From NCBI RefSeq assembly GCF_002970975.1, contig NZ_PNFA01000008.1:62001-126000 (forward strand): 64,000 nucleotides of DNA, given 5' to 3'. Under the pieces are notes generated by a model, which saw only the letters and a program-made list of their open reading frames with translations, made no database searches and was not told where the DNA came from. The position numbers and the translations under genes are program-made. This DNA comes from Microbacterium halophytorum (GTDB taxonomy: Bacteria > Actinomycetota > Actinomycetes > Actinomycetales > Microbacteriaceae). The first letter of the stretch is position 1. Each line of letters starts with the position of its first letter. Shown here piece after piece: positions 19,141 through 28,279 of this stretch.

Positions 19141-19704
19141 CTACGAGCGGGGGGCGCCGAGCTGGGTGGCGAGCACGTCGATCCCCGTCGCCGCCGGCTG
19201 CCAGGTCGAGCCGCGGCGGATGAAGAGCGTGCCGTTCTCGCTGAGCAGTCGCGCGATCGTCGACTGCGAGCCGGCCGCGATCGCGACGATGCTCGACTCG
19301 CTCGAGAGGTACGTCGCCGGGCCGCCGACGCGCTGCTGCACGATCACGATGCCCGCCTCGTCCTCGGCGACGATCCCGAGCGTCGCCGAGTCGAGCCACG
19401 CGATGTCGATCCCGCCGCCCGTCAGCTGCGTCACGCTCACCGGTTCGCCGAGCTCGTCCGGAGTGCCGTCGGAGGCCCGGATGATCGGCAGGACGACGGC
19501 CCTGTTCCCCTGTGCCGTCGCGACGAGCGCCGCCAGGCGCGTGCCGTCGGGCGAGACCTGCATCGAGAACACGCGCTCCGCATCCGGGATTCCGCCCGCG
19601 ATCTCGATCGGCTCGTAGTCCTGGGTGTAGGCGACGAGGGCTGCAGGATCGTCGCCGGGCACGCTCCACGGGAAGCCCTGCGGGTCGATCGTGGGCTCGA
19701 CCAG
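19141..19704 (-). pseudogene. Displaced 3' fragment of lpqB
   Basis: The last 187 codons or so of an lpqB gene, ending at a TAG exactly as in the intact copy at 22715. The two copies align over 564 bp without indels, with about 28 amino-acid differences (roughly 85% identity), so they are diverged alleles, not a recent tandem duplication. There is no start, signal peptide or N-terminal domain; homology stops abruptly at 19704 where an ISL3-type transposase remnant begins. Its GC-rich codon use matches the neighbouring comF. It is therefore likely to be the original chromosomal 3' end, cut off when the island entered. Confidence 0.88.
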
Positions 19705-20038
19705 CCAGTCCCTCCTCGAGACAGCTTCATCCCGGGCCCCGCCGCCGCTGTGGTGACCTGCCGCAGACCCGCCCGCAACACGTGAACTCGTAACGACGGA
19801 CCCGCACCAGCTGCGTGGTGGGCCGATGCCCGAACGGGACACGCGCCGCGCGGCGCATCACCGCGTCGCGCGGCGCCCCCTTGGCCCGGCATCGCCGGCA
19901 CCACGAGTCCGGCTCAGCGACCCGACACCCCAGCACCGTCTGCTCCGGGGCGCAGCACCGCCCCACGACGACCAGGCCGAGGTCATCGAAATCGCAGAAC
20001 GCGGTCGAATCGGGCACGCTGAATGTAAGGTGGGCCAA
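19705..20038 (-). mobile_element. Truncated ISL3-family transposase (N-terminal remnant)
   Basis: From an ATG at 20038 the minus strand encodes an ISL3-type transposase N-terminus: DDLGLVVVGRCCAPEQTVLG, then the zinc-ribbon WCRRC, then FGHRPTTQLVRVRRY and CCGRV. The frame shifts near 19745 (continuing VTTAAGPGMKLSRGG in another frame), and the element is cut off at 19704 inside the lpqB homology. About 110 of some 400 residues remain; no terminal inverted repeat could be identified with confidence. Dead copy. Confidence 0.82.
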
Positions 20039-20110
20039 CGTCGAGGTCTTCCGTCAGACGGACGTGTAAAAACTGCCCCCCTCGGGGACCCCACGCGCTG
20101 CACCCACACC

Positions 20111-20142
20111 CTCTTCTGCGAAGAGACAATTTTTCACGTCTC
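20111..20142 (+). promoter_or_regulatory. Two overlapping, mutually exclusive hairpins upstream of the secreted-protein gene
   Basis: CTCTTC-TGC-GAAGAG (20111-20125) and GAGAC...GTCTC (20123-20142) share bases and cannot form together. They lie 44 bp before the secreted-protein start. They may be an operator, an attenuator or chance; a TAACAT hexamer follows at 20172-20177. Confidence 0.25.
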
Positions 20143-20185
20143 GGGACAGAGAGTCAACTGCGTGGAGCATGTAACATCATGTCCT

Positions 20186-20587
20186 ATGAAAACTCGTACA
20201 AGGATCGCCGCCGCAGCACTTGCTACTGGCTTGGGAATCATGTTGTTTTCCGCACCGGCGTCGGCCGCCTACGATGTTGTTCCGGACGCAATAACTACCG
20301 ACAACAGACCGTATGGCGGCATCGCCACCTTCATCGCGTACGGCGACAAGTATACCATCGACGACATTGATATCGATGGCCACAAGGCCGTGGGCTGGAT
20401 TGAGTACCGCCCCGTGACTTCGTTAATCTGGCACAAACTTCCCACGATCTATTCGAGCGGTCCGAAGGTCAAGAAAGTAATCGATATCCCTGAAGGCGCC
20501 GCTGTCAAACTTCACGCGTGTCTGCGAAAAGTTGGAACCACGAAGAACATCCATTGCAATTGGACCTTTGGCTACAATCGCAATTGA
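20186..20587 (+). CDS. Small secreted protein, unknown function
   Basis: A 133-residue protein with a textbook Sec signal peptide (MKTRTR, hydrophobic core, APASA cleavage near residue 27) and a mature part of about 106 residues with exactly two cysteines (Cys112, Cys124), which probably form a disulfide. The mature part looks like an all-beta small domain (GGIATFIAYGDKYTI, then VGWIEYRP, then a C-terminal ACLRK...HCNWTFGY) of the general kind found in small exported actinobacterial proteins; no function is assigned. Base composition is far lower in GC than the flanking genes (two lines inside it count 55-57%), and it sits among dead transposases, so it was probably acquired. There is no good Shine-Dalgarno sequence; TAACAT lies 8 nt before the ATG. 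Confidence 0.72.
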   Translation: MKTRTRIAAAALATGLGIMLFSAPASAAYDVVPDAITTDNRPYGGIATFIAYGDKYTIDDIDIDGHKAVGWIEYRPVTSLIWHKLPTIYSSGPKVKKVIDIPEGAAVKLHACLRKVGTTKNIHCNWTFGYNRN

Positions 20588-20869
20588 GATGCCTCCGGGA
20601 TTCGCACGAGGTGTACATCGGCACGTGGCATAAGCCATCGCCTCAATTGCATATTGCATGACCGATGTGTCAGTTTTTCTATGAGACCTTCCAGCGGACC
20701 ACGCCGCGTGCGCGATTCACGCGATGTTCTCGGACGAACGACAGACGACGTCGCACAGTATGTGTAGCACGTAGACATTCGAACTGTTTAACCATATGTT
20801 GATATTCTCTGGCGTCTTTGGTCTGCCTGTCCGTCGCGTATTTCTAACCCGAAGTCCCGTAGGTATGAT
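20588..20869. other. AT-rich spacer without a recognisable gene
   Basis: Lowest-GC stretch of the window (the line from 20761 counts 24 of 60). No supported reading frame or clear inverted repeat; it separates the secreted-protein gene from the IS481 remnant. Confidence 0.5.
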
Positions 20870-21735
20870 GATCGGGTGGCCGGTGAGCCGCTGACCGGCG
20901 AGTGGAGCTTGAGACAACTGTAGAAGTGCACTCATCCCGATAGTGTTGCGCGTCGTTCTGTCTATGGCGCATCGAACCGGGCATAGGGGCAACCGTCCGC
21001 GAGCGTTCGGCGGAACCGTTCGATCTTCCCGTTCGTCGGCTACGGATACAGGCCAGTTCGCCTGCGGCCGATACGGGAGCGTCCGCTTGTGCGCGATGCC
21101 GAGCCTGGCGCAGGCATTACGCCAGGCAAACGACTCGTATGTGGAACCGTTGTCGGAGAGGACGCGTTCGACGGTGACGCCGCGCTTAGCGAACCAAGCG
21201 ACAGCACGTTCGACGACGCCGATCGCGGTGACAGCCTTCTCATCACATCAGATCTCGGTGTAGGCGAAGCGGGAGTTATCATCGACGACGGTATGGACGT
21301 ACCCGGTGGCAACATTCGGCCCGTAGCATGCGCAACGCTTGCCCGCCCGTCTCGCTGTGGCCTCACGGGTCCGACCGCCGTGTTGCTTATCGATGAAGCG
21401 CCAGCCGCTGTCGTCTGGTATCCTACCGAACTTCGTCACGTCGAAATGGACCAGCGATCCTGGATAGGGATGCTCGCAACGCATCAGCCGTTCGCCGGTG
21501 AGCGAGCCAGTATGCGACAATCGGTTCACCTCGCAGCGCGTCAATACGGCGTGAACGGTTGAAGCAGTCAGCTCGAGCCTACCAACGGTCTTCGCCGGGC
21601 GGAGCCCGAGCCGCCAACGCAACGAGATGATCCGCTTCGTCACCTGCTCGGGCGTCTTGTGCGGGATACGGTGGCGCTTACTCGATCGGCGCCGCATCCC
21701 AGTCGTCCCTCGGACCGGTAACGCGCAACCCATTT
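20870..21735 (-). mobile_element. Decayed IS481-family transposase
   Basis: The minus strand from about 21733 encodes pieces of an IS481-type DDE transposase: HKTPEQVTKRIISLRWRLGL (helix-turn-helix), LTASTVHAVLTRCEVNRL, the YEHPYPGSLVHFDV-like first catalytic block (here CEHPYPGSLVHFDVTKFGRI) and TVVDDNSRFAYTEI. Later pieces (VERVLSDNGSTYE-type catalytic block and the VHFY end) occur in other frames, separated by frameshifts and stops. No intact product is possible. The downstream terminal repeat is not evident. Confidence 0.75.
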
Positions 21736-21798
21736 GCGAGCGATGACCTGAGGCGTTTCTGTTATATGTTTCAGGGTCGGCCTAGGATCGTTGATGTC

Positions 21799-22690
21799 AT
21801 GTCACGATCTCAGCTTCTCGTGGATGATCAGTGGGCGCTGATCTCGGATCTCATGCCCGGTCCGACGGGAAAGAAGGGACGCCCGTTCGCGGATGCGCGC
21901 TTGATGGTCGAGGCGATCATCTACCGGTATCGGTGCGGGATCGCGTGGCGTGATCTGCCCGAGGCTTTCGGGCCGTGGCAGGCCGTGTGGCAGCGACATG
22001 GGCCCATCGCCGATGACGGCACCCGAGGCCTCCTCGTCCAGGAGCGACTCCACGAGCAGGACAACCAGGAGGGACTGATCGCATGGGACGTTTCGGTGGA
22101 CTCCACGATCGCTCGCGCAGATCAGCATGCGGCAAACGTCAGTCGCGCAAAGAAGGGGTCCGTCGAACTACACGAACCTGCTGATCGAGCCGCCGGACCA
22201 CGCGATCGGCCCCTCTCGTGTCGGCTTATCGACGAAAACGCATCAGCTCGTCAACAGCCGGGGTCTGCCGTTGGTGACGATCTAGACCGCGGGACAGGAC
22301 GGCGACTCGCCTGTTTTCGTCCCGTTGCTGGAACAGCTCTGCAGCGGCCGCAGAACACGACCTGACGCGGCGCTCGGAGACAAGGCCAGTTCATTTCGCG
22401 CGATCAGGACGCAATTGCGCAGGCACGGTATCGAGGCGGTCATCCCCGAGCCGCGTGACCACCAGGGGCACCGCAAGCTACGCGGATCCCGTGGCGGGCG
22501 CCCACCGGAGTTCGATGCCACGAAGTATCGTGGCCGCAATATGATCGAGCACCGCTATTGCCGTCTCAAGCAATGGCGAGGCCCCGCCACCCGCTACGAC
22601 AAACTCGCGATCGTGTATCGGGCTGCGATCGTCCGCAACGGCGTAATCGCCTGGCTCGACCAGTTAGTAGACACGCCCTATGGCTTTGGG
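21799..22690 (+). mobile_element. Decayed IS5-family (IS427-group) transposase
   Basis: Frame 1 starts MSRSQLLVDDQWALISDLMP and reaches DSTIARADQHAAN; the second half (KTHQLVNSRGLPL, GDKASSFRAIRTQLRR, YRGRNMIEHRYCRLKQW) is in the next frame. A frame change at this position is normal for the two-ORF IS427 group. However, the second frame also has an in-frame TAG at 22284-22286, so the copy is inactive. The reading frame runs without its own stop into the lpqB 3' end at 22715, which suggests the right end of the element is missing. Confidence 0.82.
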
Positions 22691-22714
22691 CAACACCGCA
22701 GGGTAGCGGCAAAG

Positions 22715-24439
22715 CTACGAACGTGGGGCGCCGAGCTGCGTCGCAAGGACCTCGATCCCGGTCGCCGCCGGCTGCCAGGTCGATCCGCGGCGGATAAACA
22801 ACGTGCCATTCTCGCTTAACAAGCGCGCGATCGTCGACTGCGAGCCCGCAGCGATCGACACAATGTTCGCCTCGCTCGACAGGTACGTCGCTGGTCCCCC
22901 CACCCGCTGCTGCACAATTACAATGCCCGCCTCATCCTCGGAGACGATGCCCAGCGTCGACGAATCGAGCCACGCGATGTCGATGCCCCTGCCCGTCAGC
23001 GGCGTGACGCTCACAGGCTCACCGAGTCCGACGGGCATGCCGTCAGTCTCACGGACGATCGGAAGTACGACCGCACGATTCCCCCGCTCCGTGGCGACGA
23101 GCGCCGCAAGACGCGTGCCGTCTGGCGAGGCCTGAACGCCAAACACACGGTCGGCGTCGGGGATTCCCCCAGGGATCTCAACCGGTTCGTACTCCTGCGT
23201 ATATGCGGCGAGCTCCTGCGGTTCGTCACCCGGCACGCTCCACGAAAAGCCCTGCGGATCGATCGTCGGCTCGACCAGACCGTCGCGCGCGTCAAGGACG
23301 TCGCCGCCGTCATCCGTGCGGCGCCATACGACCCCAGCTGTATCCTGCACCACCAGCGCCGTTCTATCGGCCGACATCGAAATCGATGTCGTGTCGCCCG
23401 CCGCAGACGCGAGGCTCGAAATCCGGTCGATCGCCCCTCCTGAATCGAGGAAACCGAAGCCGGCGTCGTAGCCTGTGTCACCGACAACCAGAGCGCGCGC
23501 GTCGGGACGCGTCGAGGCAGGCTCAAGCGTCTCGGCGCTAAGGTCGATGTCGCCTGCGTGCATATGCACGTCCTGCGCCCCGAGACTCGCAAGACTCGCC
23601 AGCAACTGCGCCCGCATTCGGCTGCGTTCGTCAGCGTTGGCAGACGTTGCCTCTTGCGTGAGCGTCACATTGGCGATGCGCTCGTTGTCGAAAACTACGC
23701 CACCAGGAGCGAGCTGGGTGCCCTGTGGGAACGCCGTCAATGCCGCCGCTGAGACGTACTCGCTCGCCCCGCGTAGCAACTCGTCCGATATGCGAGTCTC
23801 GCTTGATTGCGTCGGGAACCACCGGACGTCGGGCACCAGGTAGGTCCAGGTCGGGTCGAAGTAGTACAGAGAGTAGTCGTGGTAGACGTCCTCGAACACG
23901 TCTCGGTCGAGCACGATGCCCGCGGGGGCCCGCGAGATGCGCCACTCGCCGTCGGCCTGCTGCTCCATCTCGAACGCGAGCTCCGCCTGGGCGGCGTCGC
24001 TCGTGCGGTACACGCCGCGCTCATCGACTGTGGCGACGGGCTCGAGCGTCGCCTCGACGATGCCCTCCTCCTCGAGCCGCTCCGCGTCGACGACGCGCGA
24101 GTTCGGAACGTCGACCGTGACGTGGGCTTCGGGCTCCCAGTCCGGTGCGAAGTCCGGCGTCAGGAACTCGCGCGCCGTCGCCCAGTCGCTCGCCGGGCTC
24201 GTCGCCGCCTCGAGGAAGCCGTTCAGGATCTGCTCGGGCGACGCGCCCTCGACCGGTCCGCCCGGGTAGTACAGGAAGGGCGCATCCGGCACCTCGTCGG
24301 CCGGGACGCCGGGGTTCACGGGCCCGGATGTCGGCAGGCCGGCGCACGCGGCGAGCGCGGACGCCGCGACGATCGCCAGCGCGGCCGTCGCGATCCTTCG
24401 GAAGCCGCGCACCGCGCCGCCCTTCTTGACCCGCCTCAT
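22715..24439 (-). CDS. lpqB: LpqB-family lipoprotein (MtrAB accessory), chimeric gene
   Basis: A 574-residue lipoprotein that works with the MtrAB two-component system on the outer face of the membrane. The N-terminus has a signal peptide and lipobox LAAC; a GerMN-type domain covers about 40-330 and a propeller-like domain follows to the end. The ATG overlaps the mtrB stop (ATGA), so the two genes are translationally coupled. The gene is a mosaic: codons before about position 23900 have the native GC-rich composition (75% in the line from 23941), whereas the rest is clearly lower (60-62% in the lines from 23761 and 23821). The downstream part therefore came from a related but different strain. 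The reading frame is intact and full length. Confidence 0.9.
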   Translation of the reverse strand: MRRVKKGGAVRGFRRIATAALAIVAASALAACAGLPTSGPVNPGVPADEVPDAPFLYYPGGPVEGASPEQILNGFLEAATSPASDWATAREFLTPDFAPDWEPEAHVTVDVPNSRVVDAERLEEEGIVEATLEPVATVDERGVYRTSDAAQAELAFEMEQQADGEWRISRAPAGIVLDRDVFEDVYHDYSLYYFDPTWTYLVPDVRWFPTQSSETRISDELLRGASEYVSAAALTAFPQGTQLAPGGVVFDNERIANVTLTQEATSANADERSRMRAQLLASLASLGAQDVHMHAGDIDLSAETLEPASTRPDARALVVGDTGYDAGFGFLDSGGAIDRISSLASAAGDTTSISMSADRTALVVQDTAGVVWRRTDDGGDVLDARDGLVEPTIDPQGFSWSVPGDEPQELAAYTQEYEPVEIPGGIPDADRVFGVQASPDGTRLAALVATERGNRAVVLPIVRETDGMPVGLGEPVSVTPLTGRGIDIAWLDSSTLGIVSEDEAGIVIVQQRVGGPATYLSSEANIVSIAAGSQSTIARLLSENGTLFIRRGSTWQPAATGIEVLATQLGAPRS

Positions 24440-26052
24440 GATGCCGCCTCCCGATCCGCGTCCGCCGGTTCGAGCGGCACGGGCCCCGTCGCACCGAGCG
24501 GGGCGCCCTGCGTGCGGGGCAGCGTCAGGACGAAGTTCGTCCCCTGCCCGAGCCGCGACCAGACCTCGAGGGTTCCGCCGTGCAGCGTCGCGTCGCCGAG
24601 CGCGATCGCGAGGCCGAGGCCGCTGCCGCCGATCGAGCGCTTGCGCGAGGGGTCGGCGCGCCAGAACCGGTCGAACGCGCGCTTACTGTCCTCGTCGCTC
24701 ATCCCGACGCCGCGGTCGCGCACGCCGACGGCGACGGCGCTCTCGCTGCTGTCCACCACGATCTCGATCGGCCGGCCCTCGCCGTGCTCGATGGCGTTGC
24801 CGACGAGGTTGCGCAGCACGCGGCGCACGCGGCGCGGGTCCATGCCGACCGGCGTATGACCGCCGGGCGTCGAGAGGATCAGCTCCGTGCCGTGCTGCTC
24901 CGCGAGCTGGCGCATCGAATCGACGACGTCCTGCGTCAGCGCGGCGAGCGCTACCTGTTCGTGCTCCAGTTGGACCGAACCCGCGTCGTAGCGGCTGATC
25001 TCGAGCAGGTCGCCCAGCAGCTCCTCGAAGCGCGCGACCTGGGTGTGCAGGAGCTCGGCGGCGCGCGCCGTCGCCGGGTCGAGTCCGTCCCGCTGGTCGT
25101 TGATCATCTCCGCCGCGAGCCGGATGGTCGTCAGCGGCGTGCGGAGCTCGTGCGAGACATCCGACACGAAGCGCTGTTGCACGAGTGAGAGCTCGGCGAG
25201 CTCCCGGATCTGGCGCTCCAGGCTGTCCGCCATCTGGTTGAACGACGTCCCGAGCGCCGCGAGCTCGTCCTCGCCGTCGACCCTGATGCGCACGCCGAGG
25301 TCGCCATCGGCGATCTGGCGGCTCGTCGTCGCGACCTCGATGATGGGGTCGGCGACGGAGCGGAGGACGAGCCATGTGATGAGGCCGACGATGACGACGA
25401 GCAGCACGCCGGCGATCCACAGTGTGCGCTGCACGAACCCCAGCGTCTCGTTCGAGTCGACGAGGTCGTACCCGAAGTACACGGCGTACGCCCCGACGCC
25501 AGGCACGTTGAGCTGCTGCCCCACGACGATGCCGGGCACGACGATGTTGTCCTCGTCGCGCAGTTCGACCGACTGCCACCACTGCTGCGTCGAGGTCGTG
25601 ACGCGTTCGCGGAGGCCGTCGCTGATCAGCTCCGGCAGGCCGCGCGCGCCGCCGTCGGGCGGCGCGATCTGCGACGGCGAGGTGTCGACCCGCTGGTAGA
25701 CGACGTTCGACGTGCGCGACTGCTCGACGAGGCTGTCGTACGCGCGTTTCAGCAGACCGTCGGCTTCCGTGTCCTCGGTCGCGTCCTCCGATTCATCGAG
25801 CTCCTGCTGCGCGATCTGGACGGCGCGCGCGGCGTCGGCCTGGACCTGCGCGCTGCGCGACTCGAACAGATCGCTCTGGATCTGCGCCGCCATCCACACG
25901 CACGCAATGGTGATCGCGACGACCGTGGTCAGCACTGCGATCGCCGTCGTGCGGAAGCGCAGTGATCTGCGCCAGAGCCGCGCGACGCGGCGCGCCTGTC
26001 GGACCGGCGCCGCACGGCGCCTCGGCGCGCTCACGGGTGCGGTCGGCGGCAT
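24436..26052 (-). CDS. mtrB: Sensor histidine kinase MtrB
   Basis: Membrane histidine kinase paired with MtrA; in Actinobacteria this system controls cell-wall remodelling, osmotic response and division. The 538-residue protein has two membrane segments (about 35-60 and 215-240) flanking an extracellular sensor, a HAMP linker, the phosphorylation site His301 in VSDVSHELRTPL, and an ATPase domain with LVGNAIEHGEG, DRGVGMSDED and GGSGLGLAIA. ATG at 26052 starts one base after the mtrA stop and is favoured; a GTG 8 codons upstream inside mtrA is possible. The operon order mtrA-mtrB-lpqB is canonical. Confidence 0.93.
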   Translation of the reverse strand: MPPTAPVSAPRRRAAPVRQARRVARLWRRSLRFRTTAIAVLTTVVAITIACVWMAAQIQSDLFESRSAQVQADAARAVQIAQQELDESEDATEDTEADGLLKRAYDSLVEQSRTSNVVYQRVDTSPSQIAPPDGGARGLPELISDGLRERVTTSTQQWWQSVELRDEDNIVVPGIVVGQQLNVPGVGAYAVYFGYDLVDSNETLGFVQRTLWIAGVLLVVIVGLITWLVLRSVADPIIEVATTSRQIADGDLGVRIRVDGEDELAALGTSFNQMADSLERQIRELAELSLVQQRFVSDVSHELRTPLTTIRLAAEMINDQRDGLDPATARAAELLHTQVARFEELLGDLLEISRYDAGSVQLEHEQVALAALTQDVVDSMRQLAEQHGTELILSTPGGHTPVGMDPRRVRRVLRNLVGNAIEHGEGRPIEIVVDSSESAVAVGVRDRGVGMSDEDSKRAFDRFWRADPSRKRSIGGSGLGLAIALGDATLHGGTLEVWSRLGQGTNFVLTLPRTQGAPLGATGPVPLEPADADREAAS

Positions 26053-26053
26053 G

Positions 26054-26740
26054 CTACGAGGTGACGGCGCCGGCACGATACCCGACGCCGCGCACCGTCG
26101 TCACGATCTTCGGGTCGTCGGGGTCGAGCTCGACCTTCGCGCGCAGCCTCTGCACGTGCACGTTCACGAGTCGCGTGTCGGCCTTGTAGTGGTACCCCCA
26201 CACCTGCTCGAGCAGCATCTCGCGCGAGAACACCTGGTTCGGCTTCGAGGCGAGGGCGACGAGCAGCTCGAACTCTAGCGGCGTCAGAGCGATGACCTCG
26301 TCGCCGCGCGTGACCTCGTGCGCCGCGACGTCGATCAAGAGGTCGCCGACCCGGAGCACCTCGGCGGCGGCCGGTTCGGCGCCCGTGCGCAGGCGGGTGC
26401 GGATGCGCGCGACGAGCTCCTTCGGGTTGAACGGCTTCTGGATGTAGTCGTCGGCGCCCGCCTCGAGGCCGTTGACCACGTCGGTCGTGTCGGTGCGCGC
26501 CGTGAGCATGATCACGGGCACGCCGGACTCCCTCCGGATCTCGGTGCAGATCTGGATGCCGTCCTTGCCGGGGAGCATCAGGTCGAGCAGCACCAGGTCG
26601 GGGCGCTCACTGCGCCAGACGTCCACCGCCTGATCGCCGTCTGCGCAGAACGTCGGTTCGAAGCCCTCTGTGCGCAGCACGATGCCGATCATCTCGGCGA
26701 GGGCGGTGTCATCGTCAACGACCAGGATCCGCGCAGTCAT
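26054..26740 (-). CDS. mtrA: DNA-binding response regulator MtrA
   Basis: An OmpR/PhoB-class response regulator of 228 residues. The receiver domain has the acidic pocket (VVDDD), the phosphoacceptor Asp53 in LLDLMLPGKDG, and the Lys of QKPFNPKEL. The C-terminal winged helix (about 130-225) ends with the recognition segment TRLVNVHVQRLRAKVE and VRGVGYR. It receives phosphate from MtrB. TAATCT lies 6 nt before the ATG, which suggests a leaderless transcript for the operon. Confidence 0.96.
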   Translation of the reverse strand: MTARILVVDDDTALAEMIGIVLRTEGFEPTFCADGDQAVDVWRSERPDLVLLDLMLPGKDGIQICTEIRRESGVPVIMLTARTDTTDVVNGLEAGADDYIQKPFNPKELVARIRTRLRTGAEPAAAEVLRVGDLLIDVAAHEVTRGDEVIALTPLEFELLVALASKPNQVFSREMLLEQVWGYHYKADTRLVNVHVQRLRAKVELDPDDPKIVTTVRGVGYRAGAVTS

Positions 26741-26746
26741 CTGCCC

Positions 26747-26752
26747 AGATTA
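26747..26752 (-). promoter_or_regulatory. Putative leaderless -10 of the mtrA operon
   Basis: TAATCT on the minus strand, 6 nt before the mtrA ATG. Confidence 0.5.
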
Positions 26753-26887
26753 TCGGAACAGCGCGACATCCGGATGAGGCGGGCGGCGCGCCAGCGCACC
26801 GGCCGCGGCACGGGCCGGCCCGACCGCATCTGTGGAACGATGGGCACAGGCGGCACCGCGCGGCGCGGGGCGCGAAGAGGGGGACGC

Positions 26888-28279
26888 ATGACGAACGCCG
26901 GATCTTGGACGCCGGCCCCGCGCGGCGGGCTCATCCCGCTGCATCCGCTCGGCTTCGGCACCGTGCTGGGCAAGTCGTTCGGCGCTCTGCGCGGCAACCC
27001 GAAGGTGCTGCTGGGCTTCGCGATCGGGCTTCAGCTCGCGGCCGTCCTCATCATGGCGTTCGCCATCGGCGCCCTGTCGTACTGGTCGTTCTCGCGCCTC
27101 GACACGCTCGAGTACGGCACGCAGGCGTACGACGAGATCGAGGCCGGATCTGCGCTCATCACGGGGCTCGGGGCGGTCGTGCTGAGCATCCTCGTCGCGG
27201 CGCTCTCGGTGATCGTGCAGGCCGTCGTCGTCGGAGACGTCGCGCACTCCGCGCTCGGCGAGAAGGCGACGCTCGGCCGCATCTGGGGCCGGGTGAAGGG
27301 GCGCATCTGGGCCCTCATCGGCTACACGCTGCTGATCGGCGCCGCGATGATCGCGCTGATCGTCGTGATCGTCGGGGTGGTCGTCGGCCTCACGGTCGCC
27401 GGTGTGCCGATCGGGTTGGGCGTCGCGCTCGCGATCCTCGGCTTCCTGGCCACCGTCGCGCTCTACTTCTTCGTCTACACCAAGCTCTACGTCGTCACCC
27501 CGGCGATCGTGCTCGAACGCGCGGGGGTGTTCCGCGCGATCGGCCGCTCCTGGCGGCTCACGCGCGGCCGCTTCTGGCCGACGTTCGGCGTCTACGCGCT
27601 CCTCGCGCTCATCCTGGGCACCGCCAGCTCGATCGTGAGCGTCCCGTTCACGCTGCTCGGGAGCCTCCTCGGCCTCGTGTTCGCGCCGACGGGCGACCCG
27701 CTCGCCCAGGCCGGCGTCGCCCTCGTCGTGACGTACGGCCTCTCGCTGATCGTCGCGTTCCTCGTGCAGTGCGTCACGGCCGTCGTCCTCGCCACGTCGC
27801 AGGCGCTCGTCTACCTCGACCTCCGGATGCGCCGCGAGGGCATCGACATGAAGATGCAGCGCTACGTCGAGGCGCGCGACGCGGGCTCGACGGCGCTCGC
27901 CGACCCGTACGCGTACGACGAGAACGACGTCGCCCCGGAACGCCCGGCGTACGGATACTCCGGCTACCCGGCACCGGGCCCCGCGCACCCCGGTTACGCG
28001 TCCGGCACCGGCTACGCCCCCGCTCCCGGCTACCCGCCCGCGGCGCAGGCTCAGCCGCCCGCGGGCGCACCCGCGCCGTGGCAGGCTCCCACTCACCCGC
28101 CCATGGGCGCGCCCGCGGCGTGGCAGCAGCCGGCGCCGGGCGGCGCTCCCGCGGCGCAGCCGTATGCCGCCCCCGGCGCGCCGCTGCCGTACGCGCCTCC
28201 CAGCGCCCCCGCGGCACCGCCGCATCCGGGCCCCGTTCCGCCGTACGCGCCCCGCGACCGGGAGAACCCCGAGACGTGA
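26888..28279 (+). CDS. Polytopic membrane protein with Pro/Ala/Gly/Tyr-rich tail
   Basis: A 463-residue protein. Residues about 45-310 contain five to six membrane segments, with the loop pattern of the glycerophosphoryl-diester-phosphodiesterase membrane-domain superfamily (KLYVVTPAIVLERAGVFRAIGRSWRLTRGRFW). Residues about 330-463 form a disordered tail of Pro-Ala-Gly-Tyr repeats. There is no catalytic phosphodiesterase domain; a role in membrane or envelope organisation is only a guess. ATG at 26888 follows GAGGGGG; the longer upstream reading frame runs over mtrA and is an artefact. Its stop overlaps the next start (GTGA), so it heads the DUF4129-DUF4350-MoxR-DUF58 operon. Confidence 0.75.
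   Translation: MTNAGSWTPAPRGGLIPLHPLGFGTVLGKSFGALRGNPKVLLGFAIGLQLAAVLIMAFAIGALSYWSFSRLDTLEYGTQAYDEIEAGSALITGLGAVVLSILVAALSVIVQAVVVGDVAHSALGEKATLGRIWGRVKGRIWALIGYTLLIGAAMIALIVVIVGVVVGLTVAGVPIGLGVALAILGFLATVALYFFVYTKLYVVTPAIVLERAGVFRAIGRSWRLTRGRFWPTFGVYALLALILGTASSIVSVPFTLLGSLLGLVFAPTGDPLAQAGVALVVTYGLSLIVAFLVQCVTAVVLATSQALVYLDLRMRREGIDMKMQRYVEARDAGSTALADPYAYDENDVAPERPAYGYSGYPAPGPAHPGYASGTGYAPAPGYPPAAQAQPPAGAPAPWQAPTHPPMGAPAAWQQPAPGGAPAAQPYAAPGAPLPYAPPSAPAAPPHPGPVPPYAPRDRENPET

Noticed and set aside
20070..20100. CCCCTCGGGG palindrome near 20080 as the ISL3 terminal repeat
   Set aside because: No matching partner repeat survives at the other end because the element is truncated, so it cannot be confirmed.
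22140..22290. IS5 transposase as an active element using programmed frameshifting
   Set aside because: The frame change is normal for the IS427 group, but a further in-frame TAG at 22284-22286 and the missing right end make the copy inactive.
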